A stretch of 64,000 bases of DNA. Origin: Cycas panzhihuaensis (taxonomy: Eukaryota; Cycadophyta). Both the position numbers and the translations under genes were made by a program. Positions 24,401 through 34,683 of the stretch are shown in pieces (the first letter of the stretch is position 1; the number at the start of each line of letters is the position of its first letter). Under the pieces are notes generated by a model that saw only the letters and a program-made list of their open reading frames with translations, made no database searches and had not been told where the DNA came from. The DNA lies in assembly GCA_023213395.1 (NCBI GenBank), contig CM041465.1, forward strand, positions 137,957,741 through 138,021,740, read 5' to 3'.

Positions 24401-24800
24401 CACTCTAGTCCTTGCTACTCCCAACTTTTCTTAAATATTTCTACTTGAATGTGATACTTCAGGAGTTAGATTATGAGTTATCCTCATGTAGGACTCCTAT
24501 CTAATTATGTTTAAAAGCCAAAAATTCAAAGATCATGTGTGTTAGCTATTAACCTACTAAAAAGAAATTAAGTCTATTTTACACACTATATACAACTGTC
24601 ATCAATATCTGCTTGGGTCTAAATTTACCATTCTAATAGACCATCAAAGCCTCTATCATCTTTTAGACCAACCTATTGATTGCTTACAAGTATTTAATTT
24701 CATAATTTTTTATAAAAAAGAAAAGGATAATATTTTTATAGATGCCCTCTCTCGCTTACTACCTAAATCCATAATCCAGGCCATCTCCATACTGCCACCC
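24400..24800 (+). pseudogene. Chromovirus RNase H remnant
   Basis: LPTFLKYFYLNV (near 24419) corresponds to the block that normally contains the first catalytic Asp (LECDAS). Later pieces (LKAKNSK, TKKKLSL, FIKKKRI near 24710) match the family pattern of Y-A-hydrophobic blocks and the EFDFEIVYKKGKEN-type end. Very degenerate. Confidence 0.5.
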
Positions 24801-24859
24801 TCATGGTTATAAGAATTGGCATATGATAACCAAGCCCAACCTAATTGTGCCCTTTGGAC

Positions 24860-26010
24860 AAATAAAGTCAAAGCCTGTTAGGATTAGACCCTACATAATA
24901 ACCATCTCCTCTAACAAAATTATATTTATATTTATCCAACATCCTCCTTCACCCCTTATATCTTATCAAAATATCATGCTAGCCCCTTATGAGGTCATTT
25001 GAGGTCTGACAAAACCTATCATTGTACTCAATCAGATTTTTGTTAAGTGTATATAATGTCATCTCTCCTCACCTCTATATTAGAATGTGATACTTACCAA
25101 TGTAACAAGGTAGGCACCAAGGCCCAACTAGAACTTCTCTAAAAACTTCATATTCCTTAAGGAAAATGGTAGGACATAGCCCTAGACTTCATTATTGGCA
25201 TTTCATCATTTGTTGGGTTTAATTCTATTTATGTAATCATTGATTGATTAACTAAATATGCATATTTCCTACTAGTGCATGCAACCTAGAAAGCTCCCTA
25301 CCTAGCTAACTTGTACAACTAATCTATCTTATACCTTCATGGATTTCTATCTATAATAGTATTTGATGGAGACCCTCAATTCATTAGTTTATTTTGGTAA
25401 TGAATCTTCTATACATTAGGAACTTCCTTTAATATACATTCCTCATATTGTTAATAAACAAACAATTACTCCAAAGTTCTTAATAAAACCTTGGAAATAT
25501 ACTTACTATGCTTTGCCCTAGAACATACAAATAAGTGGACCTCTTGGTTAGCTTTAGTGGAATATTGGTATAATTCATCCCACCACTCCGCTATTGGTAT
25601 GCCCTGCTTTATGGTCCTCTATAGCTACCTATCACCATCTCCCTATACATTGGCCACTAACCTTTGAACTACCATGGTTCAACAAAAATTATAAAACATG
25701 GATCAAGTCTCCCACACTCTTAAATAAAACCTAGCCTTTGCTCGAAATCACATGAAGTAGTTAGTTAATTACTGCCATTCTGATCAATTATTTTCTATTA
25801 GTGGCTTAGTCTTCATTTGTCTCTAGGCTTATAAGCAATAATCCCTCTATAATAATAAAAACCATAAGCTTAGTTCTCAATATTATGGTCCTTATAAGGT
25901 TATTCAATGCTTTGGTGAAGTTCCCTATTCCCTGAAACTTCTCTGTGATACCAAAATCCATAATGTCTCCAATGTTTCCTATCTTAAAAAGTACTTCAGA
26001 AAGATCATTA
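24860..26010 (+). pseudogene. Chromovirus integrase remnant
   Basis: The core opens with IALDFIIGISSFVGFNSIYV (near 25174) and LTKYAYFLLVHAT, then HGFLSIIVFDGDPQFISLFW (second Asp kept) and LNKTLEIYLLCFALEHTNKW near 25480. The GPY/F module is clear at 25880-25995: YYGPYKVIQCFGEVPYSL, then IHNVSNVSYLKKYF. The domain order fits a chromovirus, although I could not recognise a chromodomain before the 3' LTR here. Confidence 0.75.
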
Positions 26011-26225
26011 TCCCTTAAACTACTCTCTCAATTCTTAATGAGGAATAACTCCTCATAGTTTCTCTAGAATACATATTAAATAGTTATCAATACCATCTCT
26101 AAAATAAGATTATCTTTGAGTATCTGATGTAATGGGCTATCTATGAACGAGAAGAGTCAATGTAGGAATTAACTAAATTTGTCAAACATTGTCCACATAT
26201 TCAATACTTTAGAGACTCAATATCT

Positions 26226-26634
26226 CAAGGGAGAGGACTTATTATATAATTGCTTATAGTTAGAAAAACATGGATATCTATACATATGATCAAGATAGGT
26301 GAAGGTTAATGTTAACTATTAAAATGTGTGTATGGATCACATAGGTCCATCAATAGAATTAAAGGTTGATGGCCCTACCAATAAGATTCCATAGGGAGAA
26401 ACCACATTTGCCTATTTAATGCTAGATGTTTATAAAGGTAAAGTTATGTCTAAATATTATTATGATATCATACCTTATTATGACCTTGATTTTCCTTTGA
26501 ATATACTTATAAGTATTCATTCCTGTAATCATTGGTTCTTAAGCAATAAATCAAGTCTTTAGTTATATATTTGTATCTCTCTTGTACTCTCTCTTGCTAA
26601 ATATTTGCATAAATTATTTCTTAGAACCATTCCA
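26226..26634 (+). repeat. 3' LTR of plus-strand chromovirus, with polypurine tract
   Basis: The purine tract AAGGGAGAGGACT at 26227-26239 directly precedes the LTR (26240-26634). The LTR begins TATTATATAATTGC and ends ACCATTCCA, pairing with 20233-20615. A TATA-like CCTATTTAATGC lies near 26416. Confidence 0.8.
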
Positions 26635-27310
26635 AATAGGAATATATCTATGGTCAAATGATGTGATGAGTTTTACCTATATTCATCAACAGATATCCAC
26701 GAAGTCCACTTAGCTTGATGATTAGAAGCAAAACATTGTACATAAGTTTCTAATGTTTTATTTAATACTGTTGATTGGTGATCATTTTATAAATAGTGGG
26801 CCTTACTCATGTTAAATGAGTCTCTTGATACTCCAAAGAGTTCTTGCTAAAAAGATCTAGTGAATTTAGTATCTAGATCATAAATAATAATAGAGGGAAA
26901 CCCATGTAGGTGAAATATGGATTAGATGTATGGATCTATAAGATAAGATGCCTTATATGAAGTGTGCATTAGAATGAAATGGGTATACTTAATTAGCTTA
27001 TCGATGATGATTGAGATTAGGTCAAATCTAATAGAGATTAATAGACCTATGAATAATTCCATGACTATGTCTTACTAATTTTCCTAGAGAATGTATAAAC
27101 ACTGGATAAGACCTAACAGATCTTTAGTCTCCACCTTATTTTTTTAACAAGTGACATACTCAAACATAAAGATAAGGATGTTGGACTTCATAAGAAATCA
27201 AAAGAAGTTTGCACAAATATGGAAGTATGTCTTATAAAATATAAAATATCTAGTTATAAGAGTGGAATGGTATTTAGATAAGATGTGAGGGATGAAGGAG
27301 GTGGTGGGTT
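26635..27310 (-). pseudogene. Minus-strand chromovirus integrase, N-terminal half
   Basis: Read from about 27250 downward: a cysteine-containing finger remnant (VTC(stop)KNKVETKDLLGLIQ), then the core with FW-type and LNKTLETYVQCFASNHQAKW blocks, then SWISVDEYR(stop)NSSHH and LTIDIFL at 26640. Joined across the inserted element (dropping one copy of the duplication), the frame continues into FMALNGYHL at 20227, matching the normal G-T-PF-ALYGY block. The upstream part of this element is missing; Tat-like sequence begins at 27340. Confidence 0.75.
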
Positions 27311-27339
27311 GGATACTGGATGCGCATCTACGGGATAAT

Positions 27340-30150
27340 CACCTAGCTGAGTAGGAATAGTGAGGACGATCAATAACAATATCGAGGGTGCAGATAGAAA
27401 CCTACAAGCGAAGCGAGTACCACGCAGGGCACCCGTGCGCCGGAGCGCGAGTTCGGGACCTGCGGATGATACCTAACTACCTGAGAGTGGTTCCCCACCT
27501 CAAAGAAAAGGGGAGAAAGGGAGAGAGGTATCCTAAATAGACTTAGGAGGAAAGTCCTCCCACCCTTGGATGGCCGGAAGGGGAGGAAGAGAATCCTCAA
27601 GGGTTTCCCTATGACGGAAGGAAACAAGCAGGAGCAAGGCAGGCGATAGCCTATGGTGCAGTTAGGATCTTCTCGGTTATTTGATCGAACAAATAGAGCC
27701 AAGAATAGGAGAAGGGAGAGGGAGTGGACAGCAATCCCAAAATCTCCCTTAATGATCCGACCAGGAAGGTGAGAGTGATGTGGCGTATGTAAGCAAACAA
27801 AACCAAATAAAGAAAATAATCCAAAAGGGGCGAAGATTAGTTTTGCAAGCTAAAGAAAAGATGAAAGAAAAATCTCCTAAAGTCTTTTCTCTAAGTGAAT
27901 GTGGTGCGTAATGTGTAAATATATAAATGTGAGTAAAATATGTTAATTTCCTTTTCCCTTTTATGTTTGACCTATTTAACTAATGCATAGACCACAACTA
28001 AAAGTGTGAAAAGGAAAGCGAGGGCAAGAGGAAGAAGTATGTACCCGAGAGAATAGCGGCCAATAGGAGACCTCGCTCACGCACCACGCACGTCCTCACT
28101 AAGCCCATGGATAATGGAGGGGCTTCCTTACCTCCCCCTTCCGAAAGGAAAAAAAGAAAGGAAACAAAAATGAAAGCAAAGAGCAAAACACAAGAGACCT
28201 TGCCTAGATCTAAGTGCTTGACACCTTTACAAGAGCACTGTAGCAACTTGCACATGTACAAACCTATCCCTTCCAAGAAGGGGTTGCAAGAGACAATCTA
28301 TGTATATGCAAGTATATATAAATGCTATTAATATTAGAATGTTAGAGAAAGACAATTGTTGCAACAAACTCTACAAACCCTCTCTCAAACAAGGCTAAGC
28401 ATCAAGCGAAATGGTGTAAGGGAAGCCTCAAGATGGCTAACCCTCTGCTAAAATATCCACACGACTTATAGACACAGCAAGGTAGTAGGTAAAATCCACT
28501 AAGGACAACCAAAGATGCTAAAGGAAAAAGGCAACAAAGTGTTGAGAGGTAAGCGGGATGTCGAGTTGCTATGGGCAGCAATCTGGTGCCCAAACCCTTG
28601 CTAATGAGGACAAGGGGTACCCAACAACACGGGGGACTCTACGGGGGTCCAAACGAGAGGCGAGTAGGCCTGGAATCAGTGCAGCAAGTGGCTGCATACG
28701 CTAACAATCCAGCACTGGCCTAGGGCTCAATCTCTCCTAATAATCTTAAGAAGAACGTAGGATGAGAGAAGAGAAGGTGGGAAGGGATTACCCTTGGAGA
28801 GAAGGATTGAAAGGGGGGCTGCCCCACCTTACTCTCTTCACCTAGCCTTGGGGCTCTTCTCTCTCTGTTCTCTTGAAGAAAACTAGCAGAGGGAAGGTGG
28901 AGCCAAGAAGCAACAAGGAAGATACAGTGGAAAGATAACTTTTCAATGGTGAACTGAAGGAAATGAGTAAATAAAGCAAGAAATAGGTCCAAACAAGGAG
29001 TAACTCACCAAAAAATAGAAGAAAGGAGTTGGTAAGACTTGCTGGGCAGATGTATGATAGACTTGGGCCTACTAACAGCAAGAAGGAGGGCCCTTACAGG
29101 GGTTTGTAGGAGGCAAATCCAACGGACAGCTAAGAGGAGCACTACTGGGCGTGTAGTGGAGGAATCAGCGCCAAAAACACTTGATGGAACCTGGAGAGAA
29201 GCTTCCTACCATGGAAGCAAAGAGTAGCATGTGTGTCCTAGCCTAAGGTTGTAGGAAACACAGGCCTGCAGAAACACCTATGATAGAAGGAGCTGGAGAG
29301 CTGAAGTTGTAGTAGAGGTTCTTGTCTTTGAGAGCCAAAAATGACCTAAGAGTCCCTCAAAATGATGAGGGTTTGAGTGTTTATACCCATCCCAGCCCTA
29401 AGAGGTCAAATAGGACATGAATAGGGCTGAGGTGGATGCGAGACCATGTGGCAATTTTGTGGGAAACGTGAGAATTACCACGGCAGATTTTAAAAATAAT
29501 CGATGATTGCCTGCGATAAACTTAGCGATGCGGTGGTAAACTTAGCGGTCGCTAAGTTTACAACGATCAGACCGTAAAGCCGGAATGGCGGTTACGGGTT
29601 CCATGAGCTTTAGGAGATGACTTGACAGGCCTGGGAGGGGCTAGCCCTCTTGTCTAGGTGGTTGAGACAGTCCAGGAAGCACTTAGACAGAGCCGGGCAA
29701 ACATCAATAAGCAAAGATCCCAAAACGAAGTTAAGACAGGGGTATGAACGGATCATACGAACTAAAAAAGGGAACTGAGACAGTGTGGAGATAGCATGGA
29801 AGGTCGTATAGTGCCATGGGGATGCCTACCTTGCAGAAAGGTAGGTCCCGCTGGGTCATCATAGGCTCACAATACGACAGGCAGCATGAACAAGCAACAC
29901 ATGCAAAGCAATCATGCAAATGAAGCAAATAGTCATGCAACGAGGCATCACTTATGTCAACCTTTCCAATGAAAGAGTGCAAGTGAAAAGGGAGAAGCAT
30001 ACCTGGGCTTACCTGAGTCGACCTGTCCGTATCCATTCCCGAGCTGTGAAACACCGCCTCGCGCAGAGCTTCGCCACTCAGAAGCATGGTGCGATGGCAA
30101 ATGCTGGCAACACAACTATGAGTAGCATATGTGCATGTATATATATAAAT
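27340..30150 (-). repeat. 3' LTR of Tat-like copy 2
   Basis: Pairs with 38591-39558 over its first 960 bases and, beyond those, in blocks with copy 1 LTR up to about 30060. Its upper (TG) end was not located and lies between 30060 and about 30300. A perfect palindrome at 29536-29561 sits in the part shared with copy 1 (near 8850). At about 2.8 kb it is in the range of long Tat/Ogre LTRs. Apparent ORFs in it are short and unshared. Confidence 0.7.
29536..29561. repeat. Perfect 12-bp inverted repeat in the Tat-like LTR
   Basis: GTAAACTTAGCG, loop GT, CGCTAAGTTTAC. A third half-copy (TAAACTTAGCG) lies just before it at 29517-29527. Copy 1 has a related CGCTTAGTTTAC next to CGCGGTA near 8846-8862, so the element is at least partly conserved within the family LTR. 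Confidence 0.8.
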
Positions 30151-30379
30151 CATGATCACAACAGGAGTCAAGGGTGCCGGCGAGTGTTATGGCAAAACAT
30201 GTTGATACAATAATAGGGGTGGAGACAACATAGGGGCTGTCTATGTGCCACCCAGGAATCGACTGAAAGATAAGAAGGATGAGGGGGCTGCCCCCATCAC
30301 AACAAGATGCAAAGAGATGTGCATGATGTCAAGTAAGAGAGATAAGTGAGCAAACCTGGTAGTCGCCATAATCTAACCT

Positions 30380-30910
30380 CATTAGCAGCTAGCTTTTGGA
30401 GGTGTGAATAGATCGCAAGGTGATGTGCATGTCGGCCTGAGGCTTGGGCGACAGAGCAACCGGACGAGTCTCAGGGACGGTCAGCAAGAAGGGGAAGGCG
30501 GCATTCAAGGATGAGGTGAATTAGACTATCTACCTCAGCATTGAGGGCCTGAGGAATGTGTCGAATGTCAACAGACTAGAAACAGGCCAAGAGAGATCTG
30601 GCAGTCAGAGTAAAGGCTCTCAAGTGAGGCCATCGCACCTGGTAAACTTGGGTGAGATGGGATACCACAACTTAGGAGTCACAAAGAAGAACAATCGATC
30701 CATGATGAAAACAGAGTGTATCGGTGAGGGCCTCAATAATGGCTGTGTACTCAGCTTCGTTATTAGTAGCCTCAGGGAGAAAGATTCCAGAATGCAGGAA
30801 GTCGTGTTTGGAAGAGCTACGAAGAATCCAAGCGACAGCAGAAGGTCTGGGGTTACCACGGCTTCCGCCATTGGTAAAAATGTAGAGTGACATAGATGAT
30901 AAAAGGAGAT
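30380..30910 (-). pseudogene. Second (archaeal-type) RNase H of the Tat-like element
   Basis: The minus strand reads LYIFTNGGSRGNPRPSAVAW, then SGIFLPEATNNEAEYTAIIE and a VLLCDS block, then VVVSHLTQ, and near 30520 IRHIPQALNAEVDSLIHL. These are the motifs of the extra RNase H of Tat retrotransposons. The first catalytic Asp is Asn (TNGG for TDGG); the Glu, second Asp and a late Asp are present. A stop near 30670 follows CDS. It lies next to the 3' LTR, downstream of the integrase end and beyond the antisense ORF, not between RNase H and integrase as in Ogre/Retand. Belonging to copy 2 is inferred from position and strand. Confidence 0.8.
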
Positions 30911-31432
30911 GTCTCGGTGAAAAAATAAGCAATAAGATAAGAGTCAAAGCAAAAAGAGGCTAGTATGGCAGGCAATAGGTGGTTGCGAAGAGTAGGAGGA
31001 CTTAGCAATGAGGCTACCTAAGGACAAGAGTAGGCTATCCGACCACTACCTGAGAGTGGGTTGAAAAAGGACACCCTGGGGTACTAAAGGTTGCTTCGGA
31101 AAGCAAAGAGTGCCCTCGAACAAGGGGAGCATTCCCTCTGGAGGCCCCAGGGGTAGAAAAGAGCTGCAGAAATTGGTCTAGGATGGTGAAACAAGCTAAA
31201 TGAATATAAACTCAGGCATGCATAGGAGTGGCATGCAAAACGTGATAAAAGGGCCTTGTGAAAAATGCATTGAAAGGGTGCCATAAATGCATCTGCAAGA
31301 AGAAGCGAATCGAAGGCTATGGGAGCACAACAGGAGACAGGGCCAGAAGGCAAAGGTGATTAGGGGACAGAGACAATCCAGAGGGCTGTCACGAGGGCAA
31401 AAATGGAGATAGTGCCCATTGGGGTCCTCGCC

Positions 31433-31440
31433 TATATAAG
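31433..31440 (+). promoter_or_regulatory. TATA box upstream of the antisense ORF
   Basis: TATATAAG in the context CTCGCCTATATAAGGAAA, plus strand, with GC-richer flanks. It lies about 670 bases before the first codon of the antisense ORF. Its orientation fits a promoter for that gene rather than for the element. Inferred; no transcript evidence. Confidence 0.5.
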
Positions 31441-31876
31441 GAAATTTGATAGAAAACATATTCATTTTCACAGGCTCTCAAGAGAATCTAGAGCCATTCC
31501 CTTACGCAACGGAGTGCTACCTAACTTTGGAGGCACGCGGAGGGAGATCAGACCATCGGATCAGAGTAAGAGGATAGCAATTAGGACCGTCGAGACGAGA
31601 TGATGAGTGCTACGTCAGATCCAATGAGTGGATCTCATAAAACCCAGCCCATCTCGTGGTTTCAATTTTATTGCTTTTTATTGTTTTTACATAGGTTTTT
31701 GGGCCCCATATGGGCGAGAAAAGGCCTCCCAGAGTTCGAATTGGACCCAGAAAGAGGCAGGATCGGGGCATTAGGCAGCCCCCGTCTTGGTGGGCTCTGC
31801 AGGGCCCACTCAGAAGATTTTTTTTAATTTTTTTGGGCAAGAAAACCCCCCCTTTTGGGTTGGTGCTATTCACACT

Positions 31877-31969
31877 GTGACAAAGATCACAGTGCCGTGA
31901 TCTTTGTCGCGGGGAGCCAATCACCGTGGGACTCGTGCCAAACTTCATGGTACTGCGAAGTTTGGTGCG
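31877..31969. repeat. Two adjacent hairpins with six-base loops
   Basis: Hairpin 1: perfect 12-bp arms GACAAAGATCAC (31879-31890) and GTGATCTTTGTC (31897-31908), loop AGTGCC. Hairpin 2: arms around CCAAACTTC (31938-31946) and GAAGTTTGG (31957-31965), extended by wobble pairs, 10-base interior including GGTACT. They lie between the TATA box and the ORF start, so they would be in the 5' leader of the antisense transcript. Confidence 0.7.
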
Positions 31970-32100
31970 GTGTGAAGGCATAACTGCAAAAAAAAGAAGA
32001 TAGGGGCCTAGGAGGCCCCAAATCTCGATCAGGTGGAGCTGATGGGTGGTTCAAGGGACAAAGAGCTAATGTAGGCTAAGATCTGACTAGTTTCATGGTG

Positions 32101-32107
32101 TTTGCAG
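32101..32107 (+). promoter_or_regulatory. Candidate 3' splice site before the antisense ORF
   Basis: TTTGCAG immediately before GCT-ATG at the start of the plant-mobile-domain reading frame. It suggests that a 5' leader intron is removed. A donor was not assigned with confidence; an AGAGTAAGAGG near 31564 is one option. Confidence 0.3.
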
Positions 32108-33340
32108 GCTATGATCATGGTGGAAACCTACGAGAACATAGGCATGGCCATGTTGAGCTTCATCGAGATGATGAGTAGGGAGGACAAGGGAGTCCTATGG
32201 AGATGCGGGTTGTTGAAGGTGGTGAGGACACCTCAGTACATGTTGGACCAGAGGCTGCTGATAGACATCATGTCACACTGGGATCAAAGGAGGCACGTTT
32301 TCCACCTACCCCAGGTGGGAGACGTAATAGTGACACCTGGGGACATTAGATAGATACTGGGAGTACCAACGACTGGAAGGTCGGTAGCATTGGGAGCGCT
32401 GCCTAGCAATGAGGTAGCACACAGGGAGGCAGTGACATTCTTTACAGGATCAGACAGATGGGAGAGGCGAGGGGTTCCTCTCCAAGCTATGGTCATGTCA
32501 GGGATTCCTCGAGTGAGGAAATTGATTACTTTATGTATTCTATTCTGGGTTTCCTAGAAATAGAACTATAGGGACATCCCAAGAGGGTGGATGGATGTAG
32601 TGAGCCGATGCGAGGCTAACGAGAGGATGGGTTGGTCCACTCTGATAGCGGCGAATCTCGTCGCACAGTTAGACGCCATTAGAGCAGCAGGTCGGGGAGG
32701 ACTATCATATAGCACATTATTACAGTGTTGGTTTTTTTATCACTTTGGGGTAGTGGCACCAGTAGGGGGACCACACCCTATTGCAGAGTGGGCCCCGATG
32801 GTACACAGATGGTAGATGAGACTAAGAGGGATAGAGGACTAGGCTCATATCTAACGCTTAGTGGAGGCCACATTGCTAGACCTCCTCACCATGACAGACT
32901 ATATAGCATATCCACACAGGGCAGTGAGGTGGGACAACAATGATGAGGCAGGAGGAGCAAGGTGGCCCCCAGGAGACGATGAGGGCGGAGATGGAGGTGA
33001 TGGGAATGGCCCATCGCGACCTACAGGAGAGGCGGGTCCGTTAGGGATATCAGGTGGAGAAGCAGGGCCATCTGGGACTGCCAACGGAGAGGCAGGCCCA
33101 TCGGGGGTTGCAGAGGCGAGCAGGGGGCCAGTGACACTAGCCCACAGGCTACGGGTCATGAGGAGATCCAGAGAGGTGACAGCAGAGCCAGTTATGGAGA
33201 GGAGAGAGGCCATAGCAGAGGAGGTACCAGAGGAGGAGGTACTAGCAGTTGGCAGAGTGTTAGAGGGGGAGGTAGTCGCCCAAGTCGAAGTGCCAGCTGT
33301 CGCACCAGGTGAGACAGAGCCTTTTCCTATCATCGTTTGA
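32108..33340 (+). pseudogene. Antisense ORF with plant mobile domain (PMD-like), decayed
   Basis: Read on the plus strand, opposite to the element. The first block (32111-32353) has FIEMMSREDKGVLWRCGLL, LLIDIMSHWDQRRHVFHLP, VGDVIVTPGDIR and, after a TAG at 32351, ILGVPTTGRSV. That is the plant mobile domain pattern (W-P-HTFHLP, T-DV--LLGLP-G). A later block (32591-32815) has GWSTLIAANLVAQLDAI and LLQCWFFYHFG, matching the domain's second half. A Gly/Ala/Pro-rich tail (32940-33340) ends at a TGA. Several stops interrupt it. Tat elements with antisense PMD ORFs between pol and the 3' LTR are described in the literature. A captured host MAIN-like gene is the alternative origin. Confidence 0.75.
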
Positions 33341-33415
33341 TTGCCAGATAGATAGTTTGATTTCGATTTGATATCCATATAGACATAGACTGATATGTGG
33401 TATACTGGGTTGCAG

Positions 33416-34020
33416 GTATGGTAGACATGCAGAGGTTAGTGGAGGCGGTAGTCCGAGAGGTATTCCCTCAGGCCTACGCGGAGGGATAGCCTCCCATCCA
33501 GGCAGGGGATGAGCCCAGAGCGACAGGAGGTCACATGGCAGCTTTCGCCCCATTGATATGGGCAAGAGATATATGAGCGGCAGAGTCTCAGGAGCACGAG
33601 GCACGTGCGAGGTAACAGCAGGGTGAGATGGATACCATCTGAGCTGAGAGGGACGCCCTACAGGCGTGAGTGCAGATACTGGAGGCTCAGGGAGGAGTCG
33701 AAGGGGATATGGGGAGCCATATCCGGGTGATAGTGGTAGAGGAGAGACTCCGGGGGATGGAGGGGAGGCCCCACATCATAGAGATGGAGTGGGATCATGT
33801 CTAGGTGCGATACGATCGATTGGTCGAGGACATGGCGTCGAGGTCGGCACAGAGCAAGACACAGATCCATACAACAGTGACGACCCCAAGGAGGCCATGA
33901 GACGAAGGGAGTGAGGTAGGGAGTTTGCGAAGACCCAGGAGGAGTCTCGGAGAGATGTAGCCCCCAGGAGAGGGATCATACCGACCAAGAGATGATGCCC
34001 CGGGAGCAGGGCAACAGTAG
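33416..34020 (+). pseudogene. Possible second exon of the antisense ORF
   Basis: After a TTGCAG at 33410-33415 the plus strand reads MVDMQRLVEAVVREVFPQAYAEG and on through polar, Arg/Glu-rich sequence to about 34020, with TAG and TGA codons at places where CAG, TGG or CGA would fit. Composition and position suggest the C-terminal tail of the antisense protein, joined over an intron of about 80 bases. This is inference: the tail has no recognised domain. Confidence 0.35.
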
Positions 34021-34683
34021 AGTAGTATGCATGTACTTGATTTTTGACAAGGGAAAGCACGGGCCTCTAGGGGACCATATATAGAGTCATATGATTGTAC
34101 CCCCCCTGTAAGGACACCGGCTTCCCATATGTATGATACGATACATGATTTTGATATATATATAGACGGGGTGATTGGTACCCTATTTTGATATGTGATG
34201 ATATGTATATTTTGTTTGATAGTTGATATGTATGGTTTGTATTTTGTTATGATTATTTGTTCAAGTTACACGTATTTCTTTTCATGCAAGGCTGTATACG
34301 TAACAGGAGCACACATGACCACTAGTAGAGGTGATAAGCATATGTGGGGTTAGGAAATAGAGCGACACGGATGTCCACATGGGAGCATAGTGGGATATAC
34401 AAAGGAAATACCAAGCGAGAGGGGGGAGTAACGATACTCCAGAGCATCGTCCTAACTAGGGGATACCCAAATAGGAGGACAAGGCCCCAAGGAAGAATGG
34501 GAACAAGGGTTCCATGGGAGGAACCAGAAGAAAACAAAAGAGACCATCCCAAACCACCCTTCCACTCGTGGCTGGGAGGAAAGGGAATGAACTTAAGATG
34601 GTTGTTTAGGCTCATTTCAGAGTGTGGACAAGGTGACGGCAAGGTCACGAGTAAAACTTCTTAAGGAATTTCTCGTTAACGGC

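Larger units (their letters stand above)
20233..26634 (+). mobile_element. Chromovirus-type Ty3/gypsy element inserted in a relative
   Basis: Both LTRs (20233-20615, 26240-26634) and gag, PR, RT, RNase H and integrase remnants in order are visible on the plus strand. The 5-bp flanks AATAA (20228-20232) and AATAG (26635-26639) are a target duplication differing at one base. The insertion splits the integrase of a minus-strand element with the same LTR type. All coding domains are heavily mutated, mostly by nonsense and frameshift changes, so this is an old insertion. Confidence 0.85.

Noticed and set aside
28107-28331. Lys-rich ORFs in the Tat-like LTR (28107-28331 and its minus-strand partner)
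   Set aside because: The frame is not shared with the paired LTR at 39249-39527 beyond what sequence identity gives, and LTRs of this group are non-coding.
31600-31981. Two overlapping ORFs (plus and minus) between the second RNase H and the PMD frame
   Set aside because: No recognisable motif. They overlap the hairpins and leader region and are probably chance.
32108-33340. A functional host gene of the MAIN/PMD type
   Set aside because: Several in-frame stops, position inside a Tat-like element, and known antisense PMD ORFs in that group make an element-borne pseudogene more likely.
32899-33378. 159-codon minus-strand ORF rich in Ser, Thr and Pro
   Set aside because: Complement of the Gly/Ala-rich tail of the PMD frame; low complexity opens both strands.
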